NCBI RefSeq assembly: GCF_037975245.1
Contig: NC_092577.1
Span: 11,414,013 to 11,478,012 of the forward strand
From: Apostichopus japonicus
Taxonomy: Eukaryota; Echinodermata; Holothuroidea; Aspidochirotida; Stichopodidae
Length of the DNA stretch: 64,000 bases
Direction: 5' to 3'
Shown piece by piece: positions 1 through 11,835 of the stretch. The notes under the pieces were generated by a model. That model had not been told where the DNA came from, searched no databases, and saw nothing but the letters and a program-made list of their open reading frames with translations. A program made the position numbers and the translations under genes. Every line of letters begins with the position of its first letter. Position 1 is the stretch's first letter.

Positions 1-1062
1 CAGGGTTTACGTGCACCGGTTAGGAGGATGGGGTGCAGCTAGGGCAAGTGTTCTGTGATCGCCTAAAGGGCCCGTTGTCAGGAGTCCAAAAATAATTAAA
101 TATACATATTTATCTATATATGGTTTATGACAAAATCCTCCTGATATATAACTAAACTTTATGTATAAAATACAATGTAAGTTGTGACTGTGTCTATGTG
201 TAATTAATACCTAAATTGGCTGAAATACCAATTGTTCACATATGACGGACTTGACCATACGTTTGATACCCAATGTAATCACTTTTGGCAATTTTTTCAC
301 TCATTCGCGTCTGTCCTTTTTGTGACACGAGTCAATGTATCAGACATAAACATCACTATTAGTTTCTTGAGCTGTGAAAGAATGTCGGCTCGCAACTGAG
401 GTTGCAATATTTCAAATACTTTACTCAGGTTAGTACAAGACTGGCGCATCTGTAAAGGTTTGGAATACACTGGTTTTTTAAAGTAAAATAGTACTGTACT
501 TCTATAGGCTAAACTTCTGATATTCGATACAGCATAAAGCATGCAGAGCTTTCCAAATCAGTGATTCAACTACGAAACCAGGGCATCCGAACAGTTCGGA
601 CTTCGACTGTTCACCATGTGGGCCTAAAAGAGTAAAAGCAGGGAACCGCTAGAGTAGCAGCTCCCTGGTCAAACTATTACACATATACTGTACAGCTACT
701 ACAGCCCAATCGTTGTGAAAAGTTATGCACGTAAAACTAACCACAGAGTTTTGTATCACACAACACACACGGAAACGCGACGTAATAATTTACCGCATAC
801 TACTGACCAGGGAGTTTTTCCATAACAACTCCCTGTACTGACACTGCCACAGACAAGAAACTATGCAGGAATTTCGCCAAGGCCACCGTTCAAGTAACCG
901 AACCCGTTTATTGCTTACTAGCCGTAAATACGGGATTGCTGAGAAATTACGAGACAACAGCGACGAACCGGTAGAGGGTAGTATTGATATTATTTTTGAA
1001 TCGGTTGGTGTGTAGGACAGAATTAACGAGGAAATTACGAGCGATCCCACCTTTAACCATAT
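1..1062. other. Non-coding stretch, nothing recognised
   Basis: AT-rich sequence with only short chance open frames on the minus strand. No splice-bounded exon, repeat or RNA motif was recognised. It ends where the composite repeat copy A starts, inside a SINE body. Confidence 0.5.
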
Positions 1063-1165
1063 GAATGTAAGAGACTGGCTTCGGTCAGCTTGCGGCTTTG
1101 ATAAGCCAATGAGGCTTCTTCGCGAGTTCCTGCTTGCAAGAGGATCTAAAATACATACATGACAC
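1063..1165 (+). repeat. 5'-truncated tRNA-type SINE (3' body and tail)
   Basis: Matches the 3' body of the complete SINE at 59,297-59,528: GAGACTGGCTTCGGTC, a GATAAGCCAATGAGGC block, the TTCGCGAGTTCCTGCTTGCA block, then an ATACATACAT tail. The tRNA-like head is missing. Confidence 0.8.
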
Positions 1166-1392
1166 CAACAACAAAAAATAGTTGAAATGCAACCGCAGTA
1201 TTCCCTTTAATTTACTGGTAGTAAAGAATGAGGGACATATTTACTTCTGTCTTCAAAAACACCATTGTCAAATTAAGCTGAACTCCTTAAAGGAGTTATT
1301 TAGATTTATTATGAATCATTTCTACTCCTTGACTGTATAAGGGTAATACTTAATAAAGAATTTTTTTTCATGTTTCAACAAATACCTTAAAT

Positions 1393-4300
1393 TAGGCCAT
1401 CAGCTGAAGCTCAAAATGTGGCTGTAAAATCAGTTTCGTTCCAGCAACACCGGGTCTAGACTTTTAATGCATTTTTGGGTAGTTTAATGCATCACAAACA
1501 TTATATCAAAAGTTCTCCAAAAAATTTCCTGCAGTATTTTTGTAACGCACCCTTGAAATTGGGTATGTTATGTAGACATTACGTGCTACGATGCTATGTA
1601 TTAGGAACACATGTGCTAACGTTAGATTTGGTACAGTGGTGCATACATACCACTCTTTTCTTATATGTTTAATTACGACTGATATATCTTTTTTGTATAA
1701 TAGTTGGGTCAGGGTTACAAGAATGGTGGAATAGGATTCTGGTCTAAGGGTCAGTGAGGGTTGTTTTCAGGCATTACAAGTTGTGCCCTCCCCCCCCCTC
1801 CATTTTCGCCAAAATGGTAAAAAATCACATTTTCAACTTTGAAATATGGAAATACAATTTTTGCACATTATAACTTAAGTTTTAATTATAAAAATGTACC
1901 ACTTTTAATAAACTCAGATATAATGCTTTGTAATAAATCAAATATTTTTAGATTTTCCCCCTATGTTATGAATGCATTTCGTCTGTGCATGTATGCGTAA
2001 ATATACACATATAATGAAAAGTTCCTCTCCATAATTGTTACACTCCCCATCCAAACTGTTTTACACATGTGAACCCCTCCCCCTCTACTTTACATGTAGC
2101 TAAATCCCTAGTTACAGTGAGATGTGCCAATGCCCCAAGACCAGTGAGTTATTTCTTTTGTATAAATCAATATATAAGTTGGCACACTAAGACATCATGG
2201 CATATCGTAGATGTGAAATAAAGTTAGTCGGTATATATCCGTTACCTTAGTACTCTTTCTACAGTCTTCTGCAAAACTAGGTACTTTCTCCATGTTACGG
2301 AAACGACATGTTTATAATTCGTATTCCTGCAAAAAGTGTTTCCAAGGGAGTTAACGTATAAAAGAAAAGATCGACAAGGTTTCGAATGGTATTTTGAATA
2401 ATAATATTTCTATATTCTACAAATAATATGAATACTAAAGGTGAATGGTACAAATAAGTGAATAACGAAGACAGTTAACTTAAGCCCCAGATATAAAGAA
2501 ATAATGTATCTATTAAGACTGGGTCGATACACTCAATGGTGTAGTAGAGCTGGGCCTTTGCGATGATTCAAGATACAGGTTCTTCATCAAAAGGCGCGGC
2601 GAGGAATTACTAAGTGATTAAAAGTTCATCCAAGGACAGTTGTACTAGTTATAACAGGATCCACTTCAATTCACTGCATGGAAGTCAGATATGGTATGGA
2701 AAAGGGAAAGTCCATTCCGTAGTAGAGGTGAAGATAATTAGATGAAATAAAAGTCACTAAAGACTTGAATATCCTTGGGTCAAAACTTGAACAGATGCAC
2801 AAAACGTGTTAACAATATGAATAAAACAGGTAACGAAATGTTACGGCAAAACAATAAAGAACCGTGATATTGGAACAGGGTCAGGGGCGATGGTTCCCCA
2901 ACAACAGTATATAAACCTCTGACTGGTTTCAGGACGCGGTATTTGCGTCATCGTCATCAGTAAATGTAGTTGTGAATATGCAAGAGGTAAAGCATGCCCA
3001 TAACACCCTCCTCCCCCCTCCCCTCTCAGCAAAAAAAGTGTGATTTGAAGAAAATGTGGATATTTATCATAAGGTGTCTGGTAGGTAGGGTAATCTACGT
3101 AAAACTACTAATAGCTAAAATGAATATATGAATAAGACCTTTTTTTCTGGTTCCTTTAAACTCTGGGGAACAAAATAATGACAACATGACTTTGAAAAAG
3201 TTAACCCTCTTCACAAACTTCAAACTTGTTTAAAATTTCAGACTAAGATATCAAGATTTAACACCATCACAGTTCATCCTCCAAATCATCTTTCCCTGCA
3301 TCAACAATCTCAACATCTTCTTGGAAGTTGCTGCAATTTCTATATTTACATAGGTCTGTACACGGTAGTTGTGCATTCATTCAGGAACATCTTCCTTTAA
3401 GACATTTGCCGACTCTACAGCTACTGCTGACACACTGAAGCAAAACATCTGGGTCAGGTGGCTTCGTCATCTAAGTGATTATAAGGTCATCATTTTCAAG
3501 TTTCCATCCATGTCCCTCTGGTAAGAGTGCATCAATCCTTTGCTGCAATGCCCTACTGTGAATAGCAGCCTGGTTGGTGCAGCGCTTAACATGCTGGATC
3601 AGAGCATCTTTTGTTGGTGGTAAACTCTGCTCTGAGGAGGAGATGAACAGAACACCTTGTACCATGAAATTGGATATTTTTGAGTCTCACATTTTATGAT
3701 GGGGTACCAATATAATTACAATTCAGCTAGAAATATGTTGCAAATTACTTTAATAATTTCAATGGAAAGATTAACCTGATATTGCATCTCAAAGCGTTTA
3801 GAGAATTTTTTAATTTTCCTTGGGGGAGGACCCCCATATTCCAAAAGTCCTAGATCCACCCCTGAACACTCAATGAACCACACATTGAAGAGAGTACTTT
3901 ACCTTTCAAGATCTGTATGTCTTCCTTGTCAATAATTGTATCTAGTTTCTTCAACATAGAGAGTGGTACCTCACTTCAATGGCAACACGGTCTTTTCCTC
4001 TAATATTCATAAAATCTGGGCTCATCTTTTTTCCGCTCTGCTGCTTGTCGAAGCAATACTTTAATAAAATGAAATAAAAAAAGCAAATTGTTTTGCATTT
4101 TCTGTTGATCAAAATGTAAGTTTGAACAAATAAGAACTAAGGCAATTTTATTTATATACCATGTGATCTGCTCATCTTCTATGGACAAAGACACATTCAA
4201 ATTTTGCAAACCAGTGTCATGCAAAAAAGAATTAAAACAGGCTTTTTTTGACAGTACAGTACATTATCTCTTAATGTTATGGTTTAAATTATACAATGGT

Positions 4301-5519
4301 AGATTATATCTGTTACTAATAATAAAGGAAACAGATACTTGTTCATTTTGGTAAAGCTAGACAGGCTGACCATAAGACCTTGCAAACCTAACCTTATTGC
4401 ACCTTTGTTACACTTATTTTTCTAACTAATATAATATCTCTATCATTCAAATAAAGGGCCACAGTAAGAAAACTATGAAGCCTGTATTTAACACTTAGGC
4501 TAGTGCCCCAGATGGAGAATTTGAAACAAATTTCCGTTCCTACCACCTTATAACAAAACAAATCAGATGACCATGTCACTAATTATATTATGTTCAGGTC
4601 CAACACTGTGCCCTTTGACTTGGATTCTATCCCTCAAGAGCTACTGATCTTGCATTATGCAACTTCTCTTAACACTTCAACTATGCCACAGAAGTACTAG
4701 TAGAGTCGTGTAGTATGCTTTGGCTTACCTCCATCGAAAGTCTCTGCCTGCTGCAGCTTGTCCTGCACCCGTTTGCAACGCCGAGTAATGTATTGTTTCT
4801 TTTCCCACATATAATAAATTGAACAGGCAATACACCAGAGCTTCTGCTTGGTTTCCTCGATCTTTTCCGTCAATTCTTCGTTTAAAATCATATGGGGTCT
4901 CCTCTGGAACTGTCCGTTTTCTTGCAGCAATGTGCTTGCTATCAATGAACCGCCTGTAACACTTATCGTGGAACCCCATCATACTATGCTGTTGAACACA
5001 CGCTTGATCGTAGTAGGCCATGGAGTAATCAGTAGTACGGCGATATCACTGTCTCCGCCGCTGAGATTAAGCCAATCTTTAGCGCAGGAAGTAACTTTAG
5101 TCCATCGTTTATTCGTCAATGCCTTGACTGCTTCAAATATTACAGATTCAATGTGCACTGAGCACTGTAGATTTCCGTGTGTCGGAGACTGACTAGCGCC
5201 CGTGGGAGCCGCCATGTTTGTTGTTTTCTACAAAGATTGCACACAGAACTCATGGCTCATTGGACAATTCATATCACATGGTACAGATATCTCACTGGCG
5301 CACAACTTTTGAACGTAAAACGGCAGGTTTCTTAACATACGCAATAAAAAATATAGTTCGATCTTTCGAGCGGAATTGCAAAAAAACTGCAGGAAAGTAC
5401 ATGGAGAACTTTTGGATCATTAATCTTAGTTAATTTATGTATTCAATGCTGTAGAGAAATTTTAGACCCGTAGTTGCTGGAACGAAACAAGCGAATTTCG
5501 ACCTTCAGCTGATGGCCTA
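1393..5519. mobile_element. 4.1-kb TIR DNA transposon with known empty site
   Basis: The ends are TAGGCCATCAGCTGAAG (left) and its exact reverse complement (right). The TIRs continue imperfectly for about 60 bp and share GTTTCGTTCCAGCAAC. The flank is AAT on both sides (1390-1392 and 5520-5522). Copy B at about 59,776-59,785 shows the uninterrupted site with a single AAT, so the boundaries and a 3-bp target duplication are seen directly. The interior carries remnants of one minus-strand gene (3471-5215). The tips do not match CACTA (CACTN) and AAT is not the TWA target of Harbinger, so the superfamily is left open. Confidence 0.85.
3471..5215 (-). pseudogene. Degenerate transposon-borne gene of unknown function
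   Basis: Three minus-strand blocks look like pieces of one protein. The N-terminal block (about 5215 to 4730) starts MAAPTGASQS. It needs at least two frame changes (near 4980 and 4850), contains an HDKCYRRF motif and a KRVQDKLQQAETFDGG end, and stops at a good splice donor (GTAAGC at about 4729). A middle block (about 4030-3945) reads IRGKDRVAIEVRYH with a following Cys, a second His/Cys motif that could bind metal. The C-terminal block (3665-3471) has LPPTKDALIQHVKR and a final HGW, which recalls the end of a large uncharacterised protein family scattered through invertebrate and fish genomes. The gene is broken, and its position inside the TIRs suggests it belongs to the transposon. The function is unknown. 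Confidence 0.5.
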
Positions 5520-5522
5520 AAT

Positions 5523-6825
5523 GCATGAACTAAATATCGTACGATATAGTCTAGATACATAAAAAGGAAAAAAAAAGTAAAATCTTCCAGAAAATGGGAA
5601 ACAGGAGCTTACTCTTATGTCTCCTCATAATTGAAACTATAACTTGAATTTTCTTTGTAAATTTGAAGTTTAATTTTATGAGTATTGACCTTATATTTTA
5701 GAATTATTAAACATTACTAGAAGATTCCAAAAAGTGCTTTGACCAAAGGCTTTCATGCTCCAAACTATTCCTAGTTATTGTGGATTAAAAAATGATCAAA
5801 TATTATCAGAATCGAAGAAATAAATTAAGTTTTAAACACCAAGTGGTGCATTCTGAAGTATAAACTTAGGTCGATACAAGTAGCTCTTAACGCAAGATTG
5901 TGTTAATAAATAATAACAAACTCGAACATTTCCCCGACTGATTTAGGTAGTGACATGAATTTTTATGTTGGAGTATGTCCCCCCTCCCCCACCCGGAAAG
6001 AAAATTAAAATTAAGAGGTCAACTGGTGCATTCGGAGGCATATCTAGACTATATGTCTATAGAAGCAGCCTAAAAGCAAGGCCACACTCTTTACGTACGC
6101 CATTGACTAAGTATCCTTCAGTCACTTTGTAGGAACAAAACAAATTACTTTTAACTAAACTTTGAAGATACAGAAAGGTTTGTCAGTGTGAACGTCTCTG
6201 CAAATTATTCAATTTATTTCGTCCATAATATCATGTCAGAATGTGAAATATCATGTATTTGTCAAAGCACACCATGTTGCTGAATGTAACACTCTTATAC
6301 ATATATATTGCTGATAGCAAGTCGAAAGTCCTATGGTATTTAATCGCACCCATCTACTACGATTTGATCGCTAGTTACTACTACCTGCTTACTTGCTTTG
6401 CATTTGGGAAACTTTGTATTTTGGTAGGGCGCCATCAATTTCAAGCTAGTTCTGCTTTCCTAGTGCTCTTCATGCACGGAAGTCACAATATTGCATTCTT
6501 CTGCCAAGACCTTTTTGTTTTCTACATTACTGTTCGTCAATACAGGCGCGGGTCCAATGGTGTAGATCTGGATCGTTGGAACCGACTCCTTTGTAGGGTG
6601 GTCTGGATTTCCTCCCTCTGAACTGGGGTTTCCTCCCACATTATTTTTGACGTGAAATAGAGCCTTCTGAGTCATCATTCAGGCTGTAAAATTAGTTCTA
6701 TAATTATAGGTCTACACGCAATACTGTGATAATACCTAGATTTATTTATGTGTAGGGTTGAAAATTAGGGCCTGTTTACCACCCAGTGCCTCCCTCTCTC
6801 CCCAATATGCGCCTGACAAGTCCCA
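5523..6825. other. Spacer of composite repeat, non-coding
   Basis: Repeated at 59,786-61,085. It contains short open frames in both copies (e.g. near 6253-6620) that diverge by frame changes between copies, so they are not treated as genes. No conserved domain was recognised. Confidence 0.6.
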
Positions 6826-7270
6826 CTGCCCCTCCTTCTCAATTGAGGACCTATATATATATATATATTGAAAGGTGCATCATTCGATAATTCCCTCTAT
6901 ACTAACCTGTTATGTATCCATTGTTAAGTGCAGACCTAAGTCCGTGCCACTCGGCCACAGTGATTTTACTGGTGTGAATGCGTGTTAATGGCATTGCATT
7001 ACTGTCAATGTATTTTAGTAGGGCGACATCGACTTCAAGTTCCGCTTTCCTAGTGCCCTTCATGCACGGAAGTCACAATATCCCTCTCTCCTCCTCTCTT
7101 GAGGACCCCAATATGTTGAAAGGTGCGTCACTCGTAAATTAACTCTATACTCTAAACTGACCTGTAATGTATCCATTGTTCAGTGCAGACCTAAGTCCGT
7201 GCCACTCGGCCTCAGTGATTCTACTGGTGTGAATGCGTATTAATGGCATTGTATAACTGTCAATGAGAGC
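6826..7270. repeat. Duplicated ~200-bp block, copy A
   Basis: The block containing TATGTATCCATTGTT, GCAGACCTAAGTCCGTGCCA and TACTGGTGTGAATGCG occurs twice, at about 6,870-7,020 and 7,125-7,270. The intervening GTAGGGCG...CATGCACGGAAGTCACAATAT piece also occurs at 6,424-6,491. The same arrangement is found in copy B near 61,120-61,520. Confidence 0.75.
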
Positions 7271-7764
7271 GTATTACGCACGTGTAATACTTGTACAGAG
7301 AACACATTTGTGCTTTCAAATCTGTCAATGTACATAGAATTACCACATTTTATAGAAAATATTCGCACAAAACACAGACAAAATGATGAATTACGTATAT
7401 TTGCTGTAACTTGACAGTATGCATAAAAGCCAAATTAACAATTTCTCAGGCTCAAAGACTGCATTAACACAATTTTATGCAGACCTGTACGCATTCTCTC
7501 ACTCAGCCTGCTTTGAGAGTGGAACATTTTCAGAAACTAAACAGAGTTATTACGTTTTATTTTGGTAAATTAAACAGTGCGAAGCATCTACGCATTATGG
7601 AACAGGAAAATCATTTTGCAAATTTTGTCTAAAATTTTGCAAAGAAGGCAAACCCATTCTTTTGGTGCAAATGTTCAACTGGAGAAATTTGGTACACAAT
7701 AAGTTTTGGCTTAAATCATAAAATGTTTCCTTATAAAATGTAAACCAAAAATACTTCTTTACAG

Positions 7765-7870
7765 AATAAACAGAATATATTCCAGAAAATATAACAGAAT
7801 ATATAACAGAATATATTCCAGAATATAACAGAATATATACCAAAATATAACAGAATATCTTACAGAGTAT
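7765..7870. repeat. TATAACAGAA minisatellite, copy A
   Basis: About seven imperfect units of TATAACAGAATA / TATTCCAGAATA type. Copy B has a longer version at about 62,015-62,155, so the array length differs between copies. Confidence 0.8.
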
Positions 7871-8030
7871 AACCTTTTCAAACTGAAGTGAACCTTTCCC
7901 CGTAGACGATACGTGAACATTTCCATTTAATCGGTAAATAGGCGTAAGAGAAACAACTCTTGACTGGTTAAGCAGCTATATACGGTATCAAATAGATAAC
8001 AATATATGTCATATATCAGCCCCAAATCCG

Positions 8031-9440
8031 AACACGCTGAAACCCGTTGTGGTGGACCACTATTATTAATTATACATGTCAATAACATTTACCAAGTGTC
8101 ATAAATTGCTACTACTATTTTGTTTGCCGATGATACCTATATTTTCTTCAAGTTGGAATACGCACATAGAATGTTGTCTCTACTGAATTAAATACATTTT
8201 CTGACTGGTTTGCTGCTAATAAGTTATCACTTAATGTAGACAAAACCCACTTCTTATCAAGCCTATTTCGCTCCACTTCAGAAGGAAGGCCTCTTCACCA
8301 ATTTTCCAATTAACTCTGTCCTGAGCTGTTCTCTTCCATGTGACCCCACCATATTATCTTATGTCATCCATCCATCTCCTACTCTGCCTACCTCTGCCTC
8401 TAACATAACCCCTTGGTGTCCAATCTGTCAATTTATGTGTCCATCTCTTATCCTGACACCTAGCTAAATGCCCTGCCCATCTCCACTTCTTTTGCTTTAT
8501 GACTTGGATAATATCCAAAACGCATGTACTGTTTCTCAAGTCCTGGTTTCTGGCTCAATCCTTTCTTGTTACACCCCTCATAAGACAAAACTCACTATAT
8601 ACGATAAAACGGAAGAAGAACATATTATTGGAATAATGATGTATTAATGGACGGTAAACAAATTAAGGAAGTATCAACTATTAAATTTCTAGGGATTAAT
8701 ATTGATAGCAAATTTTCATGGAGTGACCATATTACAAAATGTTGCTCCAGCGTCGCAAGATGTGTTAGCATTTTAGCAGCGCTAAAACATTTCCTCCCCC
8801 AGAATATACTCAGAATGCTTTATCAAACTTAAATAGCACTGCATTTATGATGCTGCTTGATTATTTGGTCTGGTACAAACAGTTCACCTTTAAGCCACTA
8901 CAAAAGTGTGCAATACGTCATATATCTCACACAGCATCGTGTGAACATACTACTTACTAGCCCATTTTTTGTGAGAACTCGATTTATTGAGATTAGATGA
9001 TATCATAAAAGTTAATTTTGCGACATTTGCAAACAAGGTTTGGAATGGTTTATTACCAAAAAGGTTTCCGAAATTTTATAAATAGCAACCGAGAGTTCCA
9101 TAATCATAATGCAAGAACGGCTAGCAACGCACATTATAACTAATATTATGCACGCACTATTATGCTTAGCATAATAAACTGTGCAATCTAAACATGGAAC
9201 TCACTACCAAATGCTTTGAAAACTAAGAAACCAAGCTCCATACTTAGAAAATGCCTTATCAAAGAACTTATGATTCCTTATTAACTATTAATTAGTGGTA
9301 ACTGAAACATATACATATTATTATCATTATTTTCACCTTTTTTCTTTCCTCTCACTGGGAGTAGCCTATTCTGTGTTGTTAAACCAGTATAGGCTTTTCA
9401 GAAGACTTCCCTATACATTGCAAATATTTACGTGAAAAAA
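8031..9440 (+). pseudogene. Non-LTR retrotransposon RT remnant, copy A
   Basis: Degenerate 3' half of a LINE reverse transcriptase. Visible pieces are: IIHVNNI (part of the RT core), then the catalytic FADDT motif near 8,128-8,142, then LSLNVDKTHFLS (about 8,228-8,262). After an antisense insert come MDGKQIKEVSTIKFLGINID and SWSDHITKC (8,647-8,760), and a tail with NHNARTAS and WNSLPNALK motifs near 9,100-9,220. This order is that of CR1/Jockey-type LINEs. Several frame changes and stops make it inactive. The GVPQGSILGP block kept in copy B is deleted here. Confidence 0.8.
8280..8610 (-). pseudogene. Antisense LINE endonuclease-RT tail nested in RT remnant
   Basis: The minus-strand frame at 8,354-8,539 reads KKWRWAGHLARCQDKRWTHK followed by a TPRGYVRGRGRQSRRWMDD-type stretch. 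This is the usual C-terminal end of another LINE family (WRWAGHVAR..W..RGRP..RW.DD). It interrupts the plus-strand RT between its LSLNVDKT and KFLGI motifs. The same insert lies in copy B at about 62,870-63,190, so it predates the duplication. Confidence 0.75.
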
Positions 9441-9564
9441 TACATAAACAAACAAACAAACAGACTATGAACCAGAATGCAAAAATGCATTGTATTTTCG
9501 ATGATGTAACATGAGAAGTTTCTTCATAAATCTGATGTAATGTATAGTGAGGGTGTACATATTT

Positions 9565-10140
9565 ACAAGGGTTTCACGATTTGACCTCTGATGACCCCAA
9601 ATGACCTTTAACTCCACCAAATACAATATGCTTCTTTAACTAAATGTGGTACTTCTACACACTAAATTAGAGGTCGGCCCAAGTTTTTCTTCTTGAGATG
9701 TCGTGTTTAAAAGGTTTACATAATTTGACCCCGGGTGACCCCAAATGACCCTTGCCCTCCCCCAAAACAATAGGTTTCTTTTATACAATGTGGTACTCCT
9801 ACACCACAAATATGAGGTCTGCCGAAGATTCCCTTCTTGAGATATCGTGTGACCGATGTTTTCACAATTTGACCCCTGGTGACCCCAAATGACCTTCGAC
9901 CTCCACCAAAAACAATATACTACTGAATGTGGTACTTCTACATATCAAACATGAATTTGGTCTGATCTTCTCTTCATGAGATATCGTATTTACAAGGTTT
10001 ATATAATTTGACCCCTGGTGATCCCAAATGACTTTGACCTCCACCAAAAACAATAGGCTTCTTGTACTTAATGTGGTACTTTTACACACTAAATATGAAA
10101 TTGGCCTGATCTTCTCTTCTTGATATATCGTGTTTACAAG
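9565..10140. repeat. Four-unit tandem repeat, ~140-bp period
   Basis: The phrase AATTTGACCCCTGGTGACCC recurs at about 9,574, 9,722, 9,867 and 10,007, each time followed by AAATGACCTTTGACCTCCACC, ATGTGGTACTTCTACAC and GAGATATCGTGTTTACAAG. The array ends in a CACACACA-rich junction near 10,145-10,190. A related dispersed repeat lies at 40,253-40,800. Confidence 0.8.
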
Positions 10141-10189
10141 CTGGGCGTCACAAACGCACTCACACATACACACACACATACGCCATGGA

Positions 10190-11515
10190 GTAAACAATAA
10201 ACAAATAACTTGACTCTTATACGTTGTACTGTACGACAATCAAAACAGAGCAGTTCATAGGCACAGAAAGATGATAACATAATTAAACACATTATTAAGA
10301 ACCAGGATGTGTTGGCTGAAGTAATATAGGTATGTCCGAAGAATATTTTACAGTTGCTGGATTCTTAAGCAGCGAATTTTTCGAAGATACAACAAATTTA
10401 TGTTGCGATAAACATAATATAAATAAATGCATTTTCAAACACTGTCCGTCTCCTGAAGTATGCATCAAGACACACCTTTAACGCAAATGTAACTAGTCAA
10501 AAACGCAGTGACCAGGCAAATATATTTCCTTTTTAGGTTTGGGAAAATTACAAGTAGCACCCTTCCCATGAGAGTAGGGTCGGATCACTCTGAATTTGTG
10601 GGGACAACTTGAAAAGGCGTAGCGCTCACACAAAAATAAACATATTAAGTAAAAAATGTAGGATTACCATGCACATGAGACTTGTGTTAAAAACAATGGG
10701 ATTACTTAAAACTAAAAGAAATATGTTAATGATATCAGTGGGTAACTTACAGATCTCACTAGAACTGTTACGTCAAACAAGAAATCCACTGAACTTATTG
10801 AAAAATAAAATGCTTAAAAGTCCTAAAGAAATAATAACACAATCGCGGCGCGGGTCAACCAGATACAAAGTCGTGAACTATAATTGCTTCTTTGGGTTAC
10901 ATCCGGGCAGGTTCACTCTGTTGAGGGACGTCTCTGGAGTAGGTGAGCTCAATGGACGGCTCTAGACCAGCTTGCTCTTCACTCCCTGGTATCCGGGGTC
11001 CATTGACCTATCAGCTGTCAATTACGTTATAAAATAATTTACAAAATAATTACCAGACACACAACTTAACCTCGTATCTAAACTTATAAATTGGTCTCAT
11101 CAGTGTCATTAAACAAATTTGAAGATACACATCCATCACCAGGAATATTCCTACCAAAACAAAATAGATATTAAGCTGTATTTTTCCACTACAGTTCTCA
11201 AAAGTGATAGAGGCTTGGAGCCAGCACATGTGCTCCTAGAAAACAGGGACCACACAAAATAATTACTTTGTTTAAAAAAGACAGGGTCACACAGGGCCAC
11301 CTTGAAACTTTAGGGAACTCCTCAGTCTACGAAAGTAAGTTATTCATTGTCAAGTGAATAAATAAAAAAATGGTAAGGAAAAGATCAAATGAATAAACAA
11401 ATTGTAAAATGAAAGAAAATGATAAACATAAACAACAACAAAACATTAACCAGGTTATGCTTTGGTTACAAAAACAATCCTTTCTGAGTTATATGACTTC
11501 CTCGTCACTGACAAA
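10190..11515. other. Non-coding stretch, nothing firm
   Basis: A 118-codon open frame at 10,609-10,965 has no recognisable domain, low-complexity Lys/Leu composition and no splice context. No other structure was seen. Confidence 0.4.
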
Positions 11516-11519
11516 ATGA

Positions 11520-11835
11520 CCAACACCCAAATCCAATTGCTTATAGGAAGAAGTAGTCTTCCTCTATGATGTGTAAACAGAATGTCTTGGGCAATAGCAT
11601 TTTCATCCTTTCATCACATCTCTGTTCAGCAGCTTCTTTGAGCTGTTTTTCAGCATCCCGTGTCAGACACTGAGACAGCTGTTTTGTCTGCCCGCTACCA
11701 CATCTTCAGGCTTTCAGAAACTTGAGCCCTGATTTTCCACAAGTTTTTGTTGTGCTAGTGAAATATCCGGAGAGGAAGCACCGCAAATATCCTTTTCTTT
11801 GGCGCCGATGGGCCTGCACTTTCATCTGCAACAAA
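11520..11835 (-). pseudogene. Possible DNA-binding-protein coiled tail fragment
   Basis: On the minus strand, one frame reads SPDISLAQQKLVENQGSSF (about 11,790-11,735). A shifted frame reads LTRDAEKQLKEAAEQRCDER (about 11,665-11,605). The acidic/Pro stretch followed by a charged helix resembles the C-terminal part of MADF/trihelix proteins that accompany Harbinger-type transposons. No transposase was seen nearby. The match is from general appearance only. Confidence 0.25.

Larger units (their letters stand above)
1063..9455 (+). repeat. Composite repeat copy A (SINE tail, spacer, LINE 3' end)
   Basis: Apart from an inserted transposon (1393-5519), this stretch aligns along its length with 59,436-64,000. 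Stretches compared by eye differ by only a few per cent. The shared order is: SINE 3' body, spacer, a duplicated ~200-bp block near 6.8-7.3 kb, a TATAACAGAA-type minisatellite near 7.8 kb, and a LINE reverse-transcriptase remnant ending in an (ACAA)n-like tail near 9,455. Relative to copy B, copy A lacks a 23-bp block of the RT gene near 8,057 and a ~285-bp insertion. It begins abruptly inside the SINE, whereas copy B has the complete SINE head. Confidence 0.85.

Noticed and set aside
10609-10965. 118-codon plus-strand frame as a gene
   Set aside because: Lys/Leu-rich low-complexity start, no recognisable domain and no supporting context.
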